NCBI RefSeq assembly: GCF_963678635.1
Contig: NW_026970604.1
Span: forward strand, 69,501-133,500
Length of the DNA stretch: 64,000 nt
Direction: 5' to 3'
Source of the DNA: Symsagittifera roscoffensis
Taxonomy: Eukaryota; Xenacoelomorpha; Acoela; Convolutidae
The position numbers were made by a program, and so were the translations under genes. A model generated the notes under the pieces. It did not search any database. It was not told where the DNA came from and saw nothing but the letters and a program-made list of their open reading frames with translations. Positions 43,724 to 56,639 of the stretch are shown here, in pieces (positions within the stretch are counted from its first letter, which is position 1; each line of letters begins with the position of its first letter).

Positions 43724-46156
43724 CTGGTTGCAAAGATTTAAAGGTTGATGTTCCGGAGAATGCTGGAGTACAGATTGCATCGGTGTTTGTTTGAAATTTT
43801 GGGTCTTATGCGTAAAACGGGGGCAGTACAACAGTGCCGAAAAATTGAGGGCTCATTTTCGACAGCTGACCAATTTTTTTTGGCGAATTTCCGCAGATTT
43901 TATGTAATCATCGACCGCGGGATAGTTGTGAATCGCTGGACAATTAGTAATTTTGCTCAAATTAATATCAAGGGCAGTTGTTGCCTGACAATTTTTCTCT
44001 ACACAAATGTAAAAAAATTTTAGTTTTTGTTGTTTTGTTTTTTTTCTATAACGATAGCCAGCAATTTCTAAATTTTAGGGAACCAAACCTTTTTGAAGGA
44101 AGAAATTTGACCATTTTACGTGCGGTACACTTGAACATTTAAAATTTGAACATTTAAAATTTGAACATTTAAACGATGGTGCATGTAAGTTGTGTCGAAA
44201 ACGAGAGTAGTACAAGGCGGTGTAGTATAGCAGAAAAAGCGAAAGTCTAGTTAAGCAAAAAAAAGCGTTAAGAGAGGGATTAGATATTAGACAAAGAGTC
44301 GAGTTGAGGTGTAGATTAGGCTATCTACCTTAGTAGAAAGACGGTGAAAACAAAATTTGTTTTTAGCATTGTTCAGGAAAATAATAGACTAGAAGGGAAG
44401 ACTGTAGAATTTTGGTGATTCTACTGTATTACATGCTTTAGTAACCTGAGCGTAAGATTGATTCGTCATAAAGTTAAGTAGTACAGCAAACAAAGGGTAA
44501 AGTTCGAAATAGTTCAATCTTCGAAGATGTCGTCCCTCAACAAAATTTGACAAAATTGGCGACACCCCCTAACCTTCAGAGGAGCGATACTAGAGATGAT
44601 TTGACCAGGGCATACAAAAAACGGGATACCTCAGACCCTTGGGGGGCAAGTGATAACGGTCCCCGGAAGTGTAAATGGCCCTATCAGAACTCGGAAACTA
44701 GCGGCGGTTTTGGGCTCAATTTTTATTATGTTGCAGGCCTAGTTGAGGGGAGCTTAAGTTTGGACCCCCAGACCCCCACTTCCGGTTTTATGCCCTAAGT
44801 TAACAAACCCACCCCTAACTTCCGGAAGTCGTTTCTCAGCCACCGATGAACGCAGGGAGCTGAAATTTGGAGTGATGATAGTTAATGGCAAGATACATCT
44901 TGTATTAAAATTTGAGCCAAATCCAGCGGTTGAACCGAAAATGATAGCACTTTGGAAAACCACCCCTCAAACCGTAAATGGGCAATTTGCGCAAAATATT
45001 GAGCGAGGGCATACCGATTTTATGGCGGCATCAGTTACTACAATTCATCCTCGAAAAAATACCCCCAGTGATTGAAACCCCTCCGGCGGCTCCTTCCGGT
45101 GTTAATAGCCTTTTCCCGGAAAAAGTGATAATGGACCTTAGAAATGGGATAACTTGTGAAGTATTGATGGGATATGAATGAAACTTGGTAGTTAGGACCC
45201 CCATGGGATTCTGAACCCAAATATGGAAGTTTGACCCCGGTTGACCTTTGGGCTTTTTTTACCCCAAAATTGCATGGAAAGCCCAAGATTAACACCGGAA
45301 AGTGGCGTATTTCCCAGCACAACCCCTGAAAATGAGAATGGGTCACCTTGCTAAAAATTGGGGGGAAAGTTATATATTGGGAACTAGAGCAGAAGCTGAT
45401 AGAGATATAGGTTTTACATTACAACCTTGGAGTAGTGGATTTAATTCAAAGTGGACTTGGTAAACATCGGGTTCAGTTTAGCTTGGCGAGTGATCTATTA
45501 ATAGCAATTCAACTGGACTAAAGAAAAGTAGTCCCAGAAGAAATGGATAGTAATAAGACTGCGGCATGAGAGTTAGGTTTCCTAAAAAGTATGAATGGAC
45601 GGGGAATTTACTTGGCTTCCCGGAGATGACTTTCTGGTTTGATTTGACCCCTAATAGACGAACTACATTCCCCTGATAACTAGAAGGTCGGGATTGGAAT
45701 AGAGTAAAGATAGAAAATTTAGATGCCTGAAATGAATTAGTTACCCATGTAAAGGGCCTCCCCCTACCTATGGGAAGTCGGAACGTTAACGGGATAATTA
45801 AAATAAAGACCTTGGGAGGATTACTGAGTAAACATAGCATGGTTTGTAGGTTGAGTTAAACTCGAGAGCTGAAGTTCAGAGTTCAGGAATTGGTTGATTA
45901 GAATCGTATCAAATTTGTTTTCTTGGTCAAATTGTGACAGCTACCGCATACCGGGTATCCAAAAAGTGTGAAAGGATTGATAAAAGAAACCGAAGTTGGC
46001 ACGTGGCAGTGTTGACAGGGGGAGAGATATAGCCTTAAACATGTGCGGACGGGTGATTTAGGCGGTGTCAGGACTGATAGGGAATGGCGTGACTTCATTA
46101 AAACTAAGTGTAAAGAAAGATAAGGAATTGGAGGGTACCGGAGAGCCTGTAAGAGT
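43724..46156. other. Unassigned region
   Basis: No supported gene. A 15-bp unit (GAACATTTAAAATTT) is repeated about three times at 44,133-44,175. The GC-richer part 44,550-45,350 has repeated CTTCCGG words and open frames with no recognisable motif, probably an unknown repeat. Confidence 0.5.
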
Positions 46157-46300
46157 CAGAACAGTGTTAGCTACCATTAAGAGTAGTTGGTTCTCGTCGT
46201 CAGAGAAGAGAACAGTGTTAGCTACTATTAAGAGAAGTTGGTTCTCGTTAGAGAAGAGAACAGTTGTTGGCTACTATTAAGAGTAGTGGGTTCTCGATCA
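46157..46300. repeat. Minisatellite, about 50-bp unit, three copies
   Basis: Unit starting GAACAGTGTTAGCTAC and ending AGTTGGTTCTCG is repeated three times with few changes. Confidence 0.85.
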
Positions 46301-46324
46301 CAGTAGAGATCAATTATTGCTAGC

Positions 46325-46490
46325 GAGCGAGCTGATTGGAACCCGAGTTTAGTACCGGGTTGAACTAGTTGTGTGAGCGAGTTGTGCTGGAACCTGGGTT
46401 TAGTACCGGGTTGAAATAGCTGTGCGAGCAAGTTGCGCTGGAACCCAAGTTTAGTACCGGGTTGAACTAGTTGTGTGAGCTAGTTTCTCT
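46325..46490. repeat. Minisatellite, about 54-bp unit, three copies
   Basis: Unit with TTTAGTACCGGGTTGAA and TAGTTGTGTGAGC is repeated three times directly after the first array. The two adjacent arrays precede a TATA-like TATAAAG (46,826-46,832), recalling enhancer repeats of a long LTR U3 or promoter; no coding sequence identifies an owner. Confidence 0.85.
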
Positions 46491-47019
46491 GCTAGAGCAG
46501 GCGAGTTTTGATCGAGTCAACCGAAAACTGACGAGCGATTGAACGGAACGGGACGCGGGCTTCAAAATAGAAGTTGCTAAATAGTGGTTAGCTCATTAAG
46601 GGCACTGTGAGTTGACTGATTTTCTTTGCAATTTAGAAATTACTCATTGTGCCCACGATTTGCTGACCTAGCTAGAAGCACGAGAGGAGAGCCGAAAAGA
46701 GCCTAAAATAAGGGGGAAGTTGCGTAATTCTTTGATCGGCCGATTTAGACTGACCATCAACGTAAACATAATCCTTTCGGGATACTGGATCATATCGTGT
46801 CTTAGTGTCCCCCGCTATTACACGGTATAAAGAAGAGAAACTCTGCGGCAGTTGAGTAGAGTGAAAGCGTGCTTAGAGGAGACGACTCCCCGAAAAGAAT
46901 CTACAGACCAATTGGAAAAATTTGGAATTTATGCAACAGCTTTTTTATTTTGGAGCATTGGGACTGATTTTTTTTTATTTTGGAAACTATGAATACACCT
47001 CTACGACTTAAAGAAAAAA

Positions 47020-48231
47020 TAGGGATAACTTTAGCTTTGTGATTGGATGGGATCAAGTGGAGGATGAGTAAGCTAAGTTCTTCACTGTTTATCTTAATTT
47101 TGATGGTTAGTTCTTCGAAAAATTTCTATTAGTCCTGGGTCGTCAATAAGGATTGGCTAGTGAATCGACGTTTGAGGTCGTTAGACACTAATGAAAATTG
47201 AGAGAGGGAGAACAAAATTGTTCTATTTGATCCAAGGACAAGCCTTGATGACCAGGATTTTTGGGTAAATTTAAGTGGAAACAAGGAAAGGCCTTGACAA
47301 TTTAGGCAAAAGTTTTAGTGAAAGAAAAAGATTAAGTTTTAGTTTTGATGATGTTAGTAGTTTAAAGGATTGCTTTTATGTTTTACGTGATAAAGCTGGG
47401 ATGAAAAAATGATTTATATTTACTAATAATTTGTTTTTTATACTAAATCTTTTCTTCATCCCAGCTTCATAACCGAAAACATAACAGCAAATCTTAAAAC
47501 TACTAACATCATCAAAACTAAAATTTAATCTTTTTCTTTCACTTAAAATTTTACCTAAATTGTCAAGGCCTATCCTTGTTTCCATTTAAATTAATCTTAC
47601 TTAAGCAACAGATCATCAAGGCCTGCCTTGGATCTTTAATTGAATTCACTTAATTTAAATTAAATTTACCTAAAAATCCTGATCATCAATGCTTATCCTT
47701 GGATCAAATAGAACAATTTTGTTCTCCCTCTCACAATTTCCATTAGTGTCTAATGACCTCAAACCTCGATTCACTACCCAATCCTTATTGACGACCCAGG
47801 ACTTATCTAAATTTTTCAAAGAAGTAACCATTCAAATTAAGATAAACAGTGAAGAACTTAGGTTACTCATCCTTCACTTGATCCCAACCTAGTAAACGAC
47901 CCAGGCTAAAACACTTTAACTTAGTAAGTCTCAAAATAGTATCTAACGAACTACTTGCGTTCTCATTATACCTGAACCTTGTGGATCGATTTACTATTCT
48001 CCAACCCTTGATCACAAATCACTACCCCTAAGTAAGATTAAGTAAGTTAACCCTTAACTTAGACTAGCCACGAGAACGTTAAAACAATTCTCACGAATCG
48101 ATATATACTTTTCTCTCCAACCCTACAATACATGACGCAAGTTAAGCTAACCACAAAAAATTGTAAGAACTAACAGTTTAAGACATTAGAAATCACTAAT
48201 CCCAATCTTGCATCCATCATCCTAAACCTTA
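47020..48231. repeat. Inverted duplicated leader of a related retroelement
   Basis: 47,030-47,392 matches the leader of the large element in the same orientation (GTGAATCGACGTTTGAGGTCGTTAGACAC). 47,467-48,200 is the same leader in opposite orientation. The centre (47,393-47,466) is itself a hairpin with GCTGGGATGAAAAAA facing its inverse. The leader is diverged from that at 27 kb, so this is another family member. Confidence 0.85.
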
Positions 48232-48368
48232 TGTCAAGAGACATTTTAGGCAATAAACAAACAATTATACTACACAACTGTATAATTAACGACGAAAGAT
48301 ACGACCTTGTAGTCACACCACACAGACAAACAATAGGATACATACGAACAAAACGACAAACACTTACA
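48232..48368 (+). pseudogene. ORF1 start of the related retroelement
   Basis: The plus strand encodes a homologue of ORF1, starting MSRDILGNKQTIILHNC, with YDLVVTPHRQT following. It stays open for about 45 codons, then loses similarity. Conservation of the start and of charged and aromatic residues supports ORF1 as a real gene of the family. Confidence 0.7.
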
Positions 48369-48519
48369 TAAAAGGAAAGAACAAATTTTTATAATTTTCC
48401 TTCCAACCGGGCTATAAGTTTTTGATTTTTTTTCAAACTGTCGATTTCCTTTTTTTTTAGCTCTCGGATTTGATGGGTTATGTATAAGGCTACGCTGAAT
48501 TTCCTCAGTGTAGTCATCC

Positions 48520-49132
48520 AACTGGGGGGTTTGTAATTTTGCAATCAGATATTTTGCGGGACATAGACTTTTTGATACTCAAGAACGGAATTTGTTATTG
48601 AGTACATTTTTATGGGGTGATAGGATTCTAATTTAAAACGATTGATTAATGGACTCAAAGCATAATTGAGATCCATATCGAAGCCGGGATTAGAGTTAGA
48701 ATTTATGTACCGTTCCCTATATAAATGATTATGTAACTTAGTATTTCAATCAGTGGGGTGTAAAGGCTGTCGCCTAATGGTCATTGGGTGTTGAGAAACT
48801 AATACCGGCGTATTTGCCGTTAGTATCTTATATGGTCTCACTACCTGTGTTCGTTTCTCAAATCGAGAATTTGAGGGCACCAGCGGTATTTTGAAATTAG
48901 GGTGTGAAACTTTTAGGGATGGTGGTTTTGATGCTGTAGCTATCGGGACAGCTGAAGTGGTGTGAGGTAGTGGCACAACGAAGGATCGTGTTGAGGCCGG
49001 CGTTGCAGCAGGGGTTGTAGTAGTAAAAACAGTTGGTTGTCGAGTTAGTGTTGAGTCCAGTGGATCGATGGGTGGTAGGAGGAAGAGAAGATTGTCAAAA
49101 CCTCTCAACTCGTCGTCAAGTGTTGCGTCCAT
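48520..49132 (-). pseudogene. Accessory-ORF-like fragment of a related retroelement
   Basis: A minus-strand frame starts MDATLDDELRGFDNLLFLLP and is then Pro/Ser/Thr-rich (TTTTPAATPAS). It lies directly after an envelope-tail-like ORF, the same order as accessory ORF2 in the large element. A TGA near 48,749 interrupts it, and coding-like sequence continues to about 48,560. Sequence similarity to accessory ORF2 is not obvious, so equivalence rests on position and composition. Confidence 0.4.
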
Positions 49133-49312
49133 AGTTGAATCTGTTGGTATATCCTAGAACAAGTAGAATTTTTTTTATTAGACTGGGTTTGTAGGGTCTT
49201 CTAAGTTTTGATTTCTTCCATCAAAACTTGTTAATTGGGTGCGAGGAAACATGCGATTCTGATTGCTTTTATCAATTTCCTCTAAGAGAGGGGCTTGTGT
49301 TTTATGATCACA

Positions 49313-50035
49313 TTATTCTTCTAATTTTTCAGTTTGTTCATCCTGAGTGAAAATCGAGGTCACTATAGAAGTGAAAAGTATATTATATGCGGCGGCAAGC
49401 AATACTTTTCCAAAACGTAGTGAGCGGCCGGTAATTTTCTGAATATGCATAGCTTTTATTGTGAATACTAGACAATCTAGTACGAATTTCACAAAGAGAA
49501 AAGAGGCGGAGACTATTCCGCATTTTTCTAGATAGTATTGTAATTTCTCGAATATACGGGTGTACTCGTTTTTCCAAAATTTTGGAGAAATGAGATAGTC
49601 CAAATATATTGTTTGAGAAGAGCCTAGTGGGCTATATGAGTCCGTAAAAAGAATTTTTTGAGCGTTTAGAAAGGACCAGGATACTTTTTGCAGTATTGCT
49701 TTCATCTCTGAATTATCGTAAATCATATTCCAAAACTTTTGCATTTGAGCATAAGTGTAAATTGAAGCACCTTGACTGGATGCTGAAGAATACTTAATCT
49801 GTTGAACCATCTCTTTCGGTTTAAAGATATATGGTCCTGTAACCCTTGTGATTTGAGGGGTTAATTCAATCCAGGACTTGTCATCAGCAACATCTAGTTG
49901 AAAAAGATTTAAATGTTTGTCGGAACAGTCTTGTAGATATGCAAGAAAAGTTTGTCGCCTAATTGGATTAAAAAATCGGATGTTTTCCTTATACATATTG
50001 GAAATGCGATTATAGCATTGATCCATTAACTGCAA
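49313..50035 (-). CDS. Envelope glycoprotein C-terminal part (related element)
   Basis: Open frame of 240 codons. A probable membrane-proximal part is followed by two hydrophobic stretches (about residues 165-190 and 208-226), including SFLFVKFVLDCLVFTI, and a short acidic tail. Layout resembles the broken glycoprotein end at 7,553-8,250 (helical region, then membrane anchor, then polar tail). No start region or signal peptide is seen, so it is a 5'-truncated fragment. Orientation is opposite to the ORF1 fragment at 48,232, so this locus is rearranged. Confidence 0.45.
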   Translation of the reverse strand: MQLMDQCYNRISNMYKENIRFFNPIRRQTFLAYLQDCSDKHLNLFQLDVADDKSWIELTPQITRVTGPYIFKPKEMVQQIKYSSASSQGASIYTYAQMQKFWNMIYDNSEMKAILQKVSWSFLNAQKILFTDSYSPLGSSQTIYLDYLISPKFWKNEYTRIFEKLQYYLEKCGIVSASFLFVKFVLDCLVFTIKAMHIQKITGRSLRFGKVLLAAAYNILFTSIVTSIFTQDEQTEKLEE

Positions 50036-50634
50036 AGTAGAATAAAAATTCGGACAATTGTAGAGCGATTGTCTTGGCTTAATTTTATTTCAAAATTAGC
50101 CTGGTTCATTTTAACAGATCTCGTTTTTTCTACATTTTCGATGCTAAGCCGTTAAAAACTAGTATTGCTCAAGTAAATTTAAGTTTGTGGAATCTTTAAC
50201 GCAATTATGAAAACAAAAATTTCAATAAGTCAAACAATTTCTGCAAAAAAAAGTTAGAGAAACTGTTTTCTAATTGGCCTAATTGACTATGACTTTTGCC
50301 TAACTTCTTTCTTCGTTAAGATTTTTTTTATCACACCACACAGAAAAAAACGACACTAATTTGAAAGAAAAGGTATTTTCAAGACTGGTCAGAACATTAT
50401 GTGCTGCTTGCACAGTAACAGGCTATTGATGTTTATAGTTATGTTTTTGGAATCCGAATCACAGCCAAGAAGATTTTCGTAACACAAAAATTTACGCTGT
50501 ATGAGTTATACTTGGGGTAGTAAAAATGAGAAAAAAACCGGAACTAGCACAGAGTTTTTACCCGTAACAAGAGACATGGTCAGTACTTACTATAATACAA
50601 ACAGACTATCTTTAGAAAGGGTCGAGCTTAAGTC
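50036..50634. other. Non-coding, no feature recognised
   Basis: AT-rich sequence between the envelope-like fragment and the CRE-bearing repeat. Confidence 0.5.
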
Positions 50635-50960
50635 AAGATTTTGTGTTCGAGCTTAAATTAATGACGTCATTATAGCGCGAAAGTAAAAAAGCTAAAATTA
50701 GATTTTCTTAGACAAAAAGTCTTGAAACTACTGGTTTGTCCGATTAAGGTCAGTTTGCCATCAAAAATGTTTAAAGATTTTTGAGATTGTTGAGAACGTT
50801 TTGATATCATGTTAACTGGAAAAAGCTTATTTTTTTTTCAAATATTCATTTTCATGTTTATTTGTTTAAATTGCCAATAAATTACAAATGTTGAAGCAGG
50901 TTGTTAGATCCCGAGTCTTACAGGATACGAGAGTGCGCCACATTTTGTTTCGACCAATGA
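50635..50960. repeat. Dispersed repeat with TGACGTCA palindrome, copy 1
   Basis: About 320 bp shared in direct orientation with 60,970-61,280, including GGTTTGTCCGATTAAGGTCA and ACAGGATACGAGA. Both copies start with the palindrome TAATGACGTCATTA, which contains a perfect CREB/ATF-type site. Confidence 0.8.
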
Positions 50961-51231
50961 AAATGAAAAAACGGAGGAAAAGTTTTTTCTGCTCAGGTAC
51001 CACAAATAATCATCATAAGGGGTTGAATGGTATAGCTCTATTAGTTCTGATTGGAACAACATCAATTGTTTTTTAAATAAATTATTCTCTGCTCAGGAAA
51101 AAAAACAAATACATTTTTTTTAATTTTAAGGCTAATTTCTTGAGCGAACTGGTAGTTTATTAAAAAATGTTTTTTTTTAAAGCTGTGAATAACTTTATTT
51201 TTTAAAAAAAAACAAATTTTTGAAGCCCAGT

Positions 51232-54200
51232 TTAAGAGTTATCCAGCCAATTGACACAGGAATGGTTAGAGCTCATGCGGGTATCGAGTAAAGCGGCCCG
51301 CAGTTCAAGCTTCGGGATGGAAAGCGCTTTCATGGGTGCGACTCTTGTTTTTCCAAATACGAAAGCAACTTGTGTTTCAAGGAAGTTTTCGCACGGGCGC
51401 GAAGAAAAGCTACAGCACAAAAAACTTCTTCTGAGCTGTCACCGAACATGTGTAACTCAACCCAATCAACTGGAGCGGAGAAGTAGCTGCGCTTTATACT
51501 CATTTTTCCTAGAGATGGCAAACCAGAGTGCCAGGCAAGAAATTTTGTCTTGATATCAACGGGTAGCTCATCATCCCATTGTTGGCCATGAATGCGTCAG
51601 ATTTCTTTTATTAATAATCGCGCTCTTACGGTATAGGGCGCTACGAGACCTATGTGGTCGAAAACGGAAGATACGAAACTTAACACTGTTCGCTGTGTTA
51701 TCGAATTTTTAAGCTCGCGGTTGACACCACGTCTTACGACCAAAAATTCGTCGATATGGTCCCATTTCAGACCAAGAATATGGGAGGAATTATCCCCACA
51801 AGTTACAATATTTTTACTTCCGTTGCGGCGCGCTTTGGGGCGGGTTTAACTCTTTTTTAATTTTAGTATGAACTTATGAACTTAGTTAATTTAAAACCAC
51901 CTAGAGCTAACAGAGTAATTAGCTCTTGACTCAATTTAAATGCAACATCAGGGCCCTCAAAGGAGTCTAGGTACTCGTCCATATAAAATTTCTCTACTGC
52001 GGACGCTGCGTCAGGGAACATTGCCTGGTTATCCATTGCAGTCCGTTGCAACGCATAATTTGCACACGTCGAAGAATCTCTCGCTCCAAAGATATGTCTG
52101 GTGTACAACCACATTGGCTGTGGGGTCCTCCCGCCACAGAAAACGAAGGGAAGGTGGGTCCTCTGGAAGTATGCCGACTTGTAGGAACACCCCTTCAATG
52201 TCAGCCGATACGGCAGCGTTTGATTTGACAAACTAGTTAGGTATCATCTGTATTGCACTTGAAACAAGTGGAAAGGAAACCAGTATATGTCGGCATTGAG
52301 CCGCTCAAGACCCAGCCTATTGGAAGGTGAACAGCGACGGGCGAAGTGTTTGGATCGGCCTCACTCTTGAAATACTCCTCAGGCCGAATAGCATGGAAGG
52401 AGTCTTGACCAATTATTAAGTCTACATCGGCGTAGCTATACACAATTGGTTTGATTGGAGCAAGGTACGGATACTTGCTCTGTAATGCAGGGATGTTGAC
52501 GGTATCGAAACCGACTTGAAGTTCATCCTTGACAAATGCGGTTAATTCGAATATGTATTCGAATCCATCGAAGTTAGAAGATACCTTCATCTGAACTTCT
52601 TTCGTTTTAGAAACAGTCGTTGTGTTAATACCGTTTACTGTGAGATCCAAGTCTCTTCCTGAAAGATTCAGACATTTGACTAATTTAGCCGATATCCAGG
52701 AATGACTAGATGCTGAGTCACACAATGTTAAACAATCAGCACTCTGGAAATCAGTGGAAACTTGGAGTTTGATTATGGGCACTAAACTAACCCTTTCGAT
52801 GTTATGATTGATGATTGGTTGTTCGAGATTGCGCAACTTACATCCAACGGAACGGGAATAGTGTCTGCATGATTCGAACTTGAATTTGGTATATTCTTGC
52901 TGAATGATATTCTATCAGCGTTTGTGCTCGCTTTATCCGGCTCTGCATTAGTTCTAGTTTGACCAGCGTTGAGTCTTGTGTGGCTATCTTTTGTTGGGAT
53001 TTGGACTAGGATAAATACGTTCAGCACCATAAAGAAGTACATTATGGGTGCTATTGCAACCTGGGTTGGCGCATTTCTGTGCTCTGGGACATTGCCGGAA
53101 TGCGTGGCTCCCTTGTAAGCAGGAGAAGCAGAAATTATATTCCGCAGAGAATTTCGAACATTGTGTTGGGGTTTTCTCTTTAAATACAGAGGACTTCCAC
53201 AAGGCATGTTTCCCCTTGCAGTGGATACAAGAAGGATATTCAAACTTTTCCTCAACTGTACTTGTCGAGGCAAAAACTCTCGTCACAGCTTTAGTTTTGG
53301 ATGGCTCTTCGACTTTGGGCTTTCCAGGCATATTTTTCATTTGCTCATGAGCCTCTGCTTTATCTTTTAACCAATTGTTTGGGAAGTCAATTAGGTTCGG
53401 GCGTGACCGATTACGTTCCACGACAAAAAGCGACCACGATTCTATCATGTTTGGTGGAATTTTCGAATGAGCTTGATTTAACAAAGAGATGCTTTTTCAA
53501 ATCTTCTTCATAGTCAAGAGACCTAAAGACAGCCACCAGACTTGAAATGGTTATCGGGAAGCTGATGATGTTCTCAGAGTTTAGCATTCGAAGCAACGAC
53601 GGCAATATGTTGCAAGGATAAGCTGCAAAAGGTTGCTGCTGATATATGTAAGTGTTTTCAGCTGATGCGTCGTGATTGGGAACCCATAGTAAACGGTACC
53701 ATCACTTGATACGTGCGCGAATTGTTGCTGAGAGGTTGACGTTACGGATGAAAAAACACCAACTGATGGGTTCGTATTACCATCACTTGTTACCCCAGTG
53801 ATACATTGGGTGACTGCGGGTGTCCACTGGGACATTAGTTGCACATTGGGCTGACTAACAACGGCAGACTGTCCGCTAAACGGCTTGTAAACTGACGCAG
53901 GTTTGCTATACACGTTATGTGAAAGCAAGTTTTGATTTCTGCAGGATCAAATTTGCAGGTGTTTGTGACAAAATGGCATGGGGGTGTTTCCAGAGAATTG
54001 ATTGGCGGGCAAGTTTCCAACAACTCGAGAATCGTTATTGAAGTTGTTGACGGGGATATGTTCAATGGAAGACGATGGATGGGGTAGAGAGAAGTAACAG
54101 CATACAGGAGTATTGGTAGCTGCTGTTACATCTGGATTAAAAAATGACGATGTATGGTTTTCGCAAAGTGGAGCGTTATTTGAAATAGGCAATGACTGCG

Positions 54201-54806
54201 GTTCGTGCTCAGGATTAGTGGATACAGCGTGCTTGATTCCATTGCCATCGCTGAAGGAAAGGGTTAGTTGATAGGGATAACATTGTTGATCACAATCAAG
54301 AGTCTGTTCCGGCGAGGATGGCCGAGGTGAAGCTCCCGCTGTGGACATATTTCTGTGTTGATGCTAACCACTTTCTGTAATTATACAGATTGCAAACTTC
54401 GAAGAAGACGGAACTACCTCGGGACCTTTTTGGTTTTCTAATGCGTGATCAACCCAGTCGTTTACCCTGTCAGAACGACGATCAACCGAAGACGCCAGCT
54501 CGAGATGCTGATCTATTTCAGCCTCTTCGAGGTATTCAGTTCCAACCATTTTGCTTCAGCTACTTTAATACGATTTTCTTCGCTCAATCGTTCCATTTCA
54601 AGTCGAATTTTTTCCATTTGTAAACGATACTCTTGCTCATTACGGTCAATTTCAAATTTAATTTCTTGTTGTTTTCGTTCCATCACAATCTGATGCTGTT
54701 GCTCTTTGATGATGGCTTCCTGTGGTTTCAGTCTTAAGGTTGCTTCATGTTGTTTTTCTAACTCTTCTCGCTTCATCTTCGCTAGAAGCAGTTCTTTTGT
54801 CCTCAC
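51232..54806 (-). pseudogene. BEL/Pao retroelement, Gag to RT, decayed
   Basis: Minus-strand order: Gag coiled coil (54,806-54,513, rich in Glu, Lys and Arg), Pro/Ser-rich Gag middle (to about 53,580), Gag cysteine cluster (53,484-52,984: CIHCKGKHALW and CFSCLQGSHAFRQC), the Pao aspartic protease-like domain (52,836-52,237, LTLCDSASSHSWIS and VDLIIGQDSFHAI), and RT (52,231-51,863). RT has SADIEGVFLQV in one frame and RHIFGARDSSTCANYALQRT in another, so a frameshift lies near 52,105. The catalytic YMDD reads YMDE. Further fragments at 51,520-51,232 hold RVAPMKALSIPKLELRAALL. No LTRs seen. Confidence 0.88.
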
Positions 54807-54809
54807 TTC

Positions 54810-55857
54810 TCCTCACACATACTACTCAGGTCACCCACGAAGGCTTTCCGGTTGTCCGACTGGAATGTCATCGGACAACCATATCCTGATATCCAATGTG
54901 TTATCAAGTGGTTACAATTCTCCTCCGCTGAGGCTGTTCGACATCGCACCGCTTCCGCCAACTTCGTAAAGTGGTCTATTATGACCAATAATTGTTTGTA
55001 TCCCGATTCTGTCATGCAGATCTTCTGGTGGTCTATCTGCACGACCTCGTTAAACTCCGAGGTCTCTAAGGACTTGAATGGGAATTTCATCTTCCTTGGA
55101 TCTTTCACTTGTACGCATACCAGACATGCGTTCACCCATCTCTTGCAAGCTTCCTTAACCCCGGCCAATCAAACCTGTGTAGTATACTCTGTTGCACCTT
55201 GTCTATCCCCTAGTGTCCCATTTGATCGAGCGATCTGAATAACATTTCAGTCTGGTACAACTGTGGTAGTATGATGAGGTTATGCTTGTGTAGTATCTTC
55301 TCTTCATCCTTTCTCCTGCATGCTACCACCCCATCAGCTGTGTGAAAGAGTAAATCTTTTCTCTCCTTGTAGAACTGGCTCAAGGTCTTGTAGCTGTCTT
55401 CTTCCAGATCCCCTTTCTCTTTGACTCCCGTCCGCATCCATTTGGAGAGGTTGCTCGTCATCTTGTCATTCTTCTGGGCTCGTATCAGATCCGATAGCCT
55501 ATATGTCGCCTTGACGTGTTCCTTCAATGCCATTATCTGACCATTCATTTCTCCGGGACTGTGGATGTCGTCTTTCAACTTGACGCAAACTATCCTCCTC
55601 AAGACTTTCCTGTCATCTTCTGGCACCAGGTTTGTTCTCACATTTGAATTGCACGCTAGCTCCCTGAACGGTTTTCTTGATACTGCAATTTTCTCAAGTT
55701 CTTCACCTCCGCACACCTCTTGCTGATCCAAATTGTACGTACCTGATGAAGGGTCAAGTTGTAGCTCCCTGTCGCGGAGCCTCATCTTCTCTTCTGCAAA
55801 TCTCATGCATAAACCATCTTGATCATCGCTGCTCCACATAACAAGTATAAAACACAC
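54810..55857 (-). pseudogene. Ty3/gypsy fragment: linker and integrase core
   Basis: The minus strand encodes the RNase H-integrase linker ending LYQTEMLFRSLDQMGH (55,857-55,210). A frame break follows, then CKRWVNACLVC of the zinc domain and the integrase core EVVQIDHQKICMTESGYKQL ... MTFQSDN (55,168-54,803). It stops abruptly where the BEL Gag begins, before the catalytic Glu, so it is truncated at that junction. Different family from the large element. Confidence 0.82.
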
Positions 55858-56639
55858 TCAAGAAAATTAAACTGGGTAGTCACATACCGGCGCACTCGAG
55901 AATTGGAGTAACTAAATTAACCAGCAACTCTAGCATAAATGGAATTAAGTTAACTTGAGAAGTTTTAAATCACTAAGTTCCAGCTTGGGAAATGAGTTTT
56001 GACTTGAGAATTAAGTTTTTGGTGCTGGACCAGTGGGAGACTTCGGCTGTCCACCTTTCCACCGAAGGTTCACTCTGGTCCGCTTCTAATTCGTTTCTTC
56101 TTTGTTCGCAATCGCTCTGCCTTCTGTTCTAGGATAAGACAGCTCTAATCTAGTGTGATATTATATCTGCAAATTGCGAATAGCAACTTCCCGCTGCTTT
56201 TTCGACCACTTTCCCGCGATTGTAGTTCAGTTTTTCTGATCTTATTTCTTTTTTTTAGTTGTCGCGAGAAAGTTGTGCATGACATGCTCAATTCGAATTT
56301 TTGAAAAATTCTATTTCAACCCAAAATCATGTTGCTCGCATTGCTCAAGGTCAAACTTCCAAATATGACCGACTGGCACATATGAATTCGCACCTGGCAC
56401 CGAAGAACTAAAGACCATCCGAGCACTTCAATTGATTTGGCCACTTCTTTAAACTAAAAACATCATTCGCATGCTAGCAAAATTACCAACCACATCAGAA
56501 ATCATTCACGACGTTTTCACCGCATGGATTCTTCCCCCACGATAAAGTAGGATGAATTGAATAATTTAAACAAAAAAATTCAAAGCAAAACTAACCATTC
56601 TTCATCAAATGTTTTTTTTTCTTGTTGTTTAGCCTTCAC
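55858..56639. other. Non-coding, no feature recognised
   Basis: Upstream of the gypsy linker fragment on its own strand. No ORF or repeat recognised. Confidence 0.5.

Noticed and set aside
45478-45840. 120-aa minus-strand ORF
   Set aside because: No motif, no splice context and no homologue in the window; not supported beyond chance.
48270-48521. Minus-strand 83-aa ORF with a hydrophobic end
   Set aside because: It is mostly antisense to the ORF1 homologue starting at 48,232, which has a clear family match.
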